From NCBI GenBank assembly GCA_036351055.1, contig JAZBOH010000095.1:1-43201 (forward strand): DNA of 43,201 bases, written 5' to 3'. Origin of the DNA: JABDPF01 sp036351055 (lineage in GTDB: Bacteria; Pseudomonadota; Gammaproteobacteria; Xanthomonadales; SZUA-36). Numbering within the stretch: the first letter of the stretch is position 1; each line of letters begins with the position of its first letter. The notes under the pieces were generated by a model that was not told where the DNA came from, made no database searches, and was given only the letters and a program-made list of their open reading frames with translations. This document shows positions 39,121 to 43,201 of this stretch, in pieces. Both the position numbers and the translations under genes were made by a program.

Positions 39121-42090
39121 TCATGCATTCAGCCGCACGCCCTCGGGATCGAAAAACGTCAGCGGAACGACCTTCGCGGCTGCCTGCCGCCCCTCCACGT
39201 CGATGATGACCTCCTCGCCCAGCCGTGCATGGCCCGATTTCAGCATCGCCATGCAGATGGAGCGTTCCAGGGTCGGGCTGATACAACTCGAGGTGACGTG
39301 CCCTTCGGCCTGAGCCCTCTGCGTATCGACGATCTGCGAACCGACAGGAACGAAGCCGTTCCGGTCGCGGGGTTCCAGGCCGACCAGTTGCAGGCGGTCC
39401 GTGCGCAGGTCGTTTTTGCGTTCCAGGGAGCGCTTGCCGATGAAATCCGCCTGCTTTTTCGAGATGGGAACGGCCCAGCCCACGTCCAGGGGGTTGGTGG
39501 AGATGTCCGTATCCACGCCGACTTCGAGGTAGCCTTTCTCGGTTCGCAGCACGTCGAGAGCCTCCATGCCGAGGGGCGTGATCCCGAACGCGGCGCCGGC
39601 GTCGAGCAGCCGCTGCCACGTGGACCGGGCATCACCGGCGGGTACGCCCAGTTCGAACGACGTCTCGCCCGTAAAACTCACGCGCATCAGGCGGTACGCC
39701 ATGTTTTCGTGCACGCCGGTGCGCACGGACATATGCGGGAACGTCTCCGCAGAGAGATCTTCATTCGGCAGCACTGAGCTCAGAACCTTTCTCGCGCACG
39801 GTCCGCTGACCGTGAGCGTCGCCCACTGCGTCGTCGCGTTGTGGACCAATACGTCCAGATCCGTCCATTCCGTCTGCAGCCACTCCTCGAGCGCGATGAC
39901 AACGTCCGCCGTGCCGGCGCTGGAAGCGGAAACGAGGAACAGGTCGTCCTCCAGCCGGGCGAAAACGCCGTCATCGACGATGACGCCGTTTTCATCGAGC
40001 ATCATCCCGTAGCGAACGCGACCCGTTTTCAGCGTTTCCACGTTGTTGATGTAGATGCGGTTGAGGAATCGCGCCGCGTCCGGTCCGCGAACTTCGATCT
40101 TCCCCAGCGAGGAGCTGTCGAAAAGCGCTGCCGCGTTGCGGGCGGCAAGGGCCTCCCGACGGATGGACTGTTCCTCGTTTTCGCCTTCGCGGGGGTAGTA
40201 AGCCGCACGCAGCCAGCCGCTGTGGTCCTCCATCACACCCCCGGATTGAACGTGCCAGTCGTGCAGCGGGAGGCGACGGGTCGGCCAGGCCCGGGAGCCG
40301 GTTTCGCGGCCGGCCAGTGCACCCAGTGTTACAGGCTGGAATGGCGGCCGGAACCGGGTTGTGCCCACTGCTCCCGGCGAACGGTCACTGGCTTCGGCCA
40401 GGGCGGCAATGGCATTCGGGTTGGCCGTCTTGCCCTGGTCGAGGGACATGCTGGTTGTCGTGTAGCGCTTGAGGTGCTCGACGGAACGGTAGCCCTCGCG
40501 TGCGGCGACGGTAATGGAGTCTCGTGTCACGTCGTGCAGGTAGTCTATCCACTGCCTGCCTTTCGATGCGGGCGCGCCCGTTGCCCCGGGCTGAATGGAA
40601 TAGGGTTCTTCATGCGTCGTTGACGGCGCCAGTGTGCCCTCGGGTCGCGTGCCGGTCAGTCGCTCGACGGCGTCCAGTCCTGCCTCATGGCCTTCGAGCA
40701 GGCAGGCAGACAATTCGAATGCGCCGTTGGCCGCCCCGGCGGGAAAGACCGTACATCCACGCCCTGGATCGATATGGGCAGGGATGAAGCTGGCGGTCTT
40801 TTCATCGTATCTCAGTTCGCCGCCCGCCTGGGAATAGAGGTGCAGCGTTGGGTTCCAGCCTCCGGAAACGCAGAGCAGATCGGTGGAGACCCGTACCGGG
40901 CCGGATGCTGCGCCACGGTTGGTGTCGATCGGCCGCAATGTGACTTCTTTCAGCCGCCAATAACCGCGTGTTGCTGCGACTTCGTGGCCGGCCAGGACAT
41001 CGATACCCCGTTCGCGGGCCCTTCGAGCCGCTTTGGCTGGCGGCGTCGTGCGGGTGTCGGCGATCGCTTTAACCCGAACGCCGCTTTCCTGGAGGTCAAT
41101 GGCGGCCCGGTAGGCGCTGTCATTGTTGGTGAAAAATACAGCTGAGCTGCCCGGCCGGGCTGCGTAGCGGTTGACGTACTGTCGCGCCGAATCGGCCAGC
41201 ATGATGCCCGGCCGGTCATTGTCGGTAAAAACCATGGGCTGCTCGATCGCCCCGCCGGCCAGGATCGTGTGCCGGCTGCGGATCTTCCACAGCACCTGTG
41301 CGGGTTGCGATCCACCGGTGTCCTGCACGGCCGTGAAGTAACCATGGTCCCAGGCGGCAGCCACTGACGTCCGGTGCAGGACCGTGATGTGCTCCTCCGC
41401 CGCCAGGCGCTGGACCATTTTGCGCGCCCAGTAAGTGCCCTGGCGCCGTTCAATCAGTGCATCACTCCATAGCAGCGAGCCGCCGGCCTCGGTCTGATCA
41501 TCCACCACGATGATCCGGAGCCCGGATCGGGCGGCCGCGAGTGCCACCGTCAGACCGGTGGGCCCTGCGCCGATCACCAGCAGATCGCAGTGCGCATTCC
41601 GTTTTTCATAGCGATCAGGGTCGGCTTCTCTAGGCGCCCGTGCGCCTCCCGCTGCGCGGCGTATGAATGTTTCGTACCAGCTCCAGCGCGGCCAAATAAA
41701 GGTCTTGTAATAGAAACCGACCGGAAGAAAGCGGGAAAACCATCCGTTCAGAGCACCGAGGTCCCACTTCAGCGTCGGCCAGTCCCGCTGGCTGTGCGCG
41801 ACGAGGCCGTCGTAAAGTGGTTGGACGGTGGCCCGGACGTTGGGCGTAAGCGATGCGCCGCTGCCCACGGAAACGATCGCGTGGCACTCCTCCGCGCCGG
41901 CGCTGAAGATGCCCCGCGGACGGCGGTAGCGGAAACTTCGCGCCGTGAGCATTACGCCGTTTGCGATCAGGGCCGAAGCGAGCGTATCCCCTTCGTACCC
42001 CGTGTAGTCCCGGCCGTCGAATGTAAAGCGGAGAACTTTTTCGCGGTCGATACGCCCGCCGTTGTCGCGCCTGGCATCGAACGTGCTCAT
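39121..42090 (-). CDS. soxA: Sarcosine oxidase-type alpha subunit
   Basis: The protein is 989 residues, full length. The N-terminal domain resembles the Fer2_4 type (KVLRFTFDGRDYTGYEGDTLASAL). The NAD-binding site is IGAGPTGL near residue 173. A GcvT-like folate-binding domain follows in the last 370 residues (RREALAARNAAALFDSSSLGKIEVRGPDAARFL, FTGETSFELGV, LRTEKGYLEVGVDTD). In sarcosine oxidase it passes the demethylated carbon to tetrahydrofolate. The beta and delta subunits are encoded upstream in the same operon, and soxD overlaps by four bases. The gamma subunit is absent, so it may be a trimer or a related oxidase for another N-methyl or N-alkyl amine. Confidence 0.93.
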   Translation of the reverse strand: MSTFDARRDNGGRIDREKVLRFTFDGRDYTGYEGDTLASALIANGVMLTARSFRYRRPRGIFSAGAEECHAIVSVGSGASLTPNVRATVQPLYDGLVAHSQRDWPTLKWDLGALNGWFSRFLPVGFYYKTFIWPRWSWYETFIRRAAGGARAPREADPDRYEKRNAHCDLLVIGAGPTGLTVALAAARSGLRIIVVDDQTEAGGSLLWSDALIERRQGTYWARKMVQRLAAEEHITVLHRTSVAAAWDHGYFTAVQDTGGSQPAQVLWKIRSRHTILAGGAIEQPMVFTDNDRPGIMLADSARQYVNRYAARPGSSAVFFTNNDSAYRAAIDLQESGVRVKAIADTRTTPPAKAARRARERGIDVLAGHEVAATRGYWRLKEVTLRPIDTNRGAASGPVRVSTDLLCVSGGWNPTLHLYSQAGGELRYDEKTASFIPAHIDPGRGCTVFPAGAANGAFELSACLLEGHEAGLDAVERLTGTRPEGTLAPSTTHEEPYSIQPGATGAPASKGRQWIDYLHDVTRDSITVAAREGYRSVEHLKRYTTTSMSLDQGKTANPNAIAALAEASDRSPGAVGTTRFRPPFQPVTLGALAGRETGSRAWPTRRLPLHDWHVQSGGVMEDHSGWLRAAYYPREGENEEQSIRREALAARNAAALFDSSSLGKIEVRGPDAARFLNRIYINNVETLKTGRVRYGMMLDENGVIVDDGVFARLEDDLFLVSASSAGTADVVIALEEWLQTEWTDLDVLVHNATTQWATLTVSGPCARKVLSSVLPNEDLSAETFPHMSVRTGVHENMAYRLMRVSFTGETSFELGVPAGDARSTWQRLLDAGAAFGITPLGMEALDVLRTEKGYLEVGVDTDISTNPLDVGWAVPISKKQADFIGKRSLERKNDLRTDRLQLVGLEPRDRNGFVPVGSQIVDTQRAQAEGHVTSSCISPTLERSICMAMLKSGHARLGEEVIIDVEGRQAAAKVVPLTFFDPEGVRLNA

Positions 42091-42368
42091 GGGTTCACTC
42101 CCGGCGCATCCTCGGTGATCCCGTAAACGGCTTGGATTTCGTGCGTGCGCGTGTCGCGCAGCACGTTAAACCATTGCCCGCAGCCGTACAGGTGCATCCA
42201 CCGTTCGGCGTGCAGGCCCTTCGGGTTTTCGCGCACGAACTGGTAGTGGGCCCAGTCGCGGTCGGAGAGCAATTCCGGATTTTCGGGGCGGTTGATGTGG
42301 GCCTGTCCGCCGCAGAGGAATTCTTCCTGGTTGCGCGGGCCGCAGCAGGGGCAGTGGATCAGCATCAT
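42087..42368 (-). CDS. soxD: Sarcosine oxidase-type delta subunit
   Basis: The protein is 93 residues. The zinc-binding pattern starts HCPCCGPRNQEEF and continues FLCGGQAHI, followed by DWAHYQFVRENPKGLHAERWMHLYGCGQWFNVLRDT, all typical of SoxD. The ATG overlaps the soxB stop (ATGA), and the soxD stop overlaps the soxA start by four bases, giving a coupled B-D-A set. Confidence 0.93.
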   Translation of the reverse strand: MMLIHCPCCGPRNQEEFLCGGQAHINRPENPELLSDRDWAHYQFVRENPKGLHAERWMHLYGCGQWFNVLRDTRTHEIQAVYGITEDAPGVNP

Positions 42369-43201
42369 ATGATGGGCGCTCCCAGGTCCATGCCCGACGA
42401 TGCGCCTTCGTCGACCAGCGCGCCCGTTTCGAAACGGTCCAGGGCGAAGGGCTCGATCAGGGGATGAGCTGTATTGTTGGCGACGGTGTGGGCCATCGTC
42501 AGCCCACCGGCCGGAATGGCCTTGAAACCGTAACTGCCCCAGCCGCCGGTGATGTAGAGACCGTCCACCGGCGTTGTGCCCATGAGCGGGCTGTGGTCCG
42601 GCGTGTAATCCACGATGCCGGACCACTGGCGCATCCAGCGCAGGCGGCTGAAGCAGGGGAACAGGTCGATCAGCGCCGCGAAGTTGCGCTCGACCGCACC
42701 GGCCATGCCGCGCTGGGCGTAGGAGGCGAAAAGGTCCGTTTCGCCCCCCACGACCAGTTCCCCGCGGTCCGACTGGCTGACATAGACCGCGCCGTCCAGC
42801 ACGAGGTCGATCAGCGGCGCCACGGGTTCGGACACCATGGCCTGCAGCGTGAAACAGCTGATCGGCAGGTCGATCCCGGCCTTGCGGGCCAACGAACTGG
42901 AATGACCCGCGACGGCCAGTACGATGCTGTCCGCGCTCACCTTGCCGCGGCTTGTTTCGACACCGGTGACCCGGCCGCCGGTCTGCTCAATTCTGGTGAC
43001 TTCGCAGTTTTGCACGATGTCGACGCCCAGCCGGTCGGCCGCGCGTGCGTACCCCCAGGCGACGGCGTCGTGGCGGCAGGTGCCGCCGCGTGGCTGCAGA
43101 AAACCCCCGAATACCGGCCGCGTCATGTCGGGTGACGTATTGAGAATGGGCAGAAGACGGCGCACGCCGTTGAGGTCCAGCATGCAGGCTTCCACGCCCT
43201 G
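42365..43201 (-). CDS. soxB: Sarcosine oxidase-type beta subunit, partial
   Basis: Only the C-terminal 278 codons are in the window; the N-terminus with the flavin-binding dinucleotide fold lies beyond the right edge. The visible part is a DAO-type FAD oxidoreductase: CRHDAVAWGYARAADRLGVDI, VAGHSSSLARKAGIDLP, FTLQAMVSEPVAPL, SQSDRGELVVGGETD, DYTPDHSPLMG and ITGGWGSYGFKAIPAGG. The LGAPII end overlaps soxD. It oxidises the N-methyl amine substrate through covalent FMN/FAD in known SoxB. The frame continues past the edge (Gln-Gly before the last shown Val). Confidence 0.92.
   Translation of the reverse strand, partial: QGVEACMLDLNGVRRLLPILNTSPDMTRPVFGGFLQPRGGTCRHDAVAWGYARAADRLGVDIVQNCEVTRIEQTGGRVTGVETSRGKVSADSIVLAVAGHSSSLARKAGIDLPISCFTLQAMVSEPVAPLIDLVLDGAVYVSQSDRGELVVGGETDLFASYAQRGMAGAVERNFAALIDLFPCFSRLRWMRQWSGIVDYTPDHSPLMGTTPVDGLYITGGWGSYGFKAIPAGGLTMAHTVANNTAHPLIEPFALDRFETGALVDEGASSGMDLGAPII

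Overview
The window is GC-rich, densely coded bacterial DNA, apparently from a gammaproteobacterium. The signs are the divergent aspartate aminotransferase/uvrB pair, an AraC regulator of the Arabinose_bd type, a DUF6116 protein, an Isp-type [NiFe] hydrogenase and Pseudomonas-like REP sequences. The genus cannot be fixed from the sequence. A member of the Woeseiales/Chromatiales/Xanthomonadales neighbourhood is an inference only.

Layout. 1-4900: the start of a formate-tetrahydrofolate ligase gene, a SYLF-domain protein, an AraC regulator and several small or unknown proteins. 5090-6970: an arsenic resistance operon (arsR-arsC-acr3) with an operator overlapping its -10 box. 7119-7280: tRNA-Asn. 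7356-16292: housekeeping and orphan genes (GspH-like pseudopilin, aminotransferase, uvrB, a lipoprotein, a pyruvate-kinase-like protein, SufU, a secreted endonuclease/phosphatase-family protein, an AhpD-like protein).

16450-28508 is a complete hydrogen-oxidation locus in two divergent operons. The minus-strand operon runs maturation protease, HupH-like protein, Tat-exported small subunit, Isp1 cytochrome b, large subunit, Isp2 iron-sulfur protein. The plus-strand operon is hypC-A-B-D-F-E. Between them lies an FNR/Anr-type site placed for class II activation of the hyp operon. The large-subunit gene carries an in-frame TAA at codon 331 and the reading frame continues intact after it. hypF contains two in-frame 69-bp REP doublets.

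28677-31500: a HAD-like lipoprotein, tRNA-Ser, then an AT-rich patch with a foreign-looking secreted Asn/Gln-rich protein, bounded by an IS21-like end. 31505-43201: a minus-strand run of nine genes that reads like one catabolic operon. It contains heterotetrameric-type sarcosine oxidase subunits B, D and A (no gamma subunit), a ProX-like tRNA deacylase, an aldehyde dehydrogenase, a class III aminotransferase, an enolase-superfamily dipeptide-epimerase-like enzyme, a cysteine-synthase-like PLP enzyme and an acetolactate synthase catalytic subunit. No pathway known to me uses this combination, so it is the best candidate here for an undescribed system.

Two repeat families run through the window. 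One has the core GGGGCCGGATACATTT and occurs only in three convergent intergenic spaces, directly behind stop codons. The other is a REP/BIME family (core GGAGCGGCTTTAGCCGCG and its complement) concentrated in the hyp operon.
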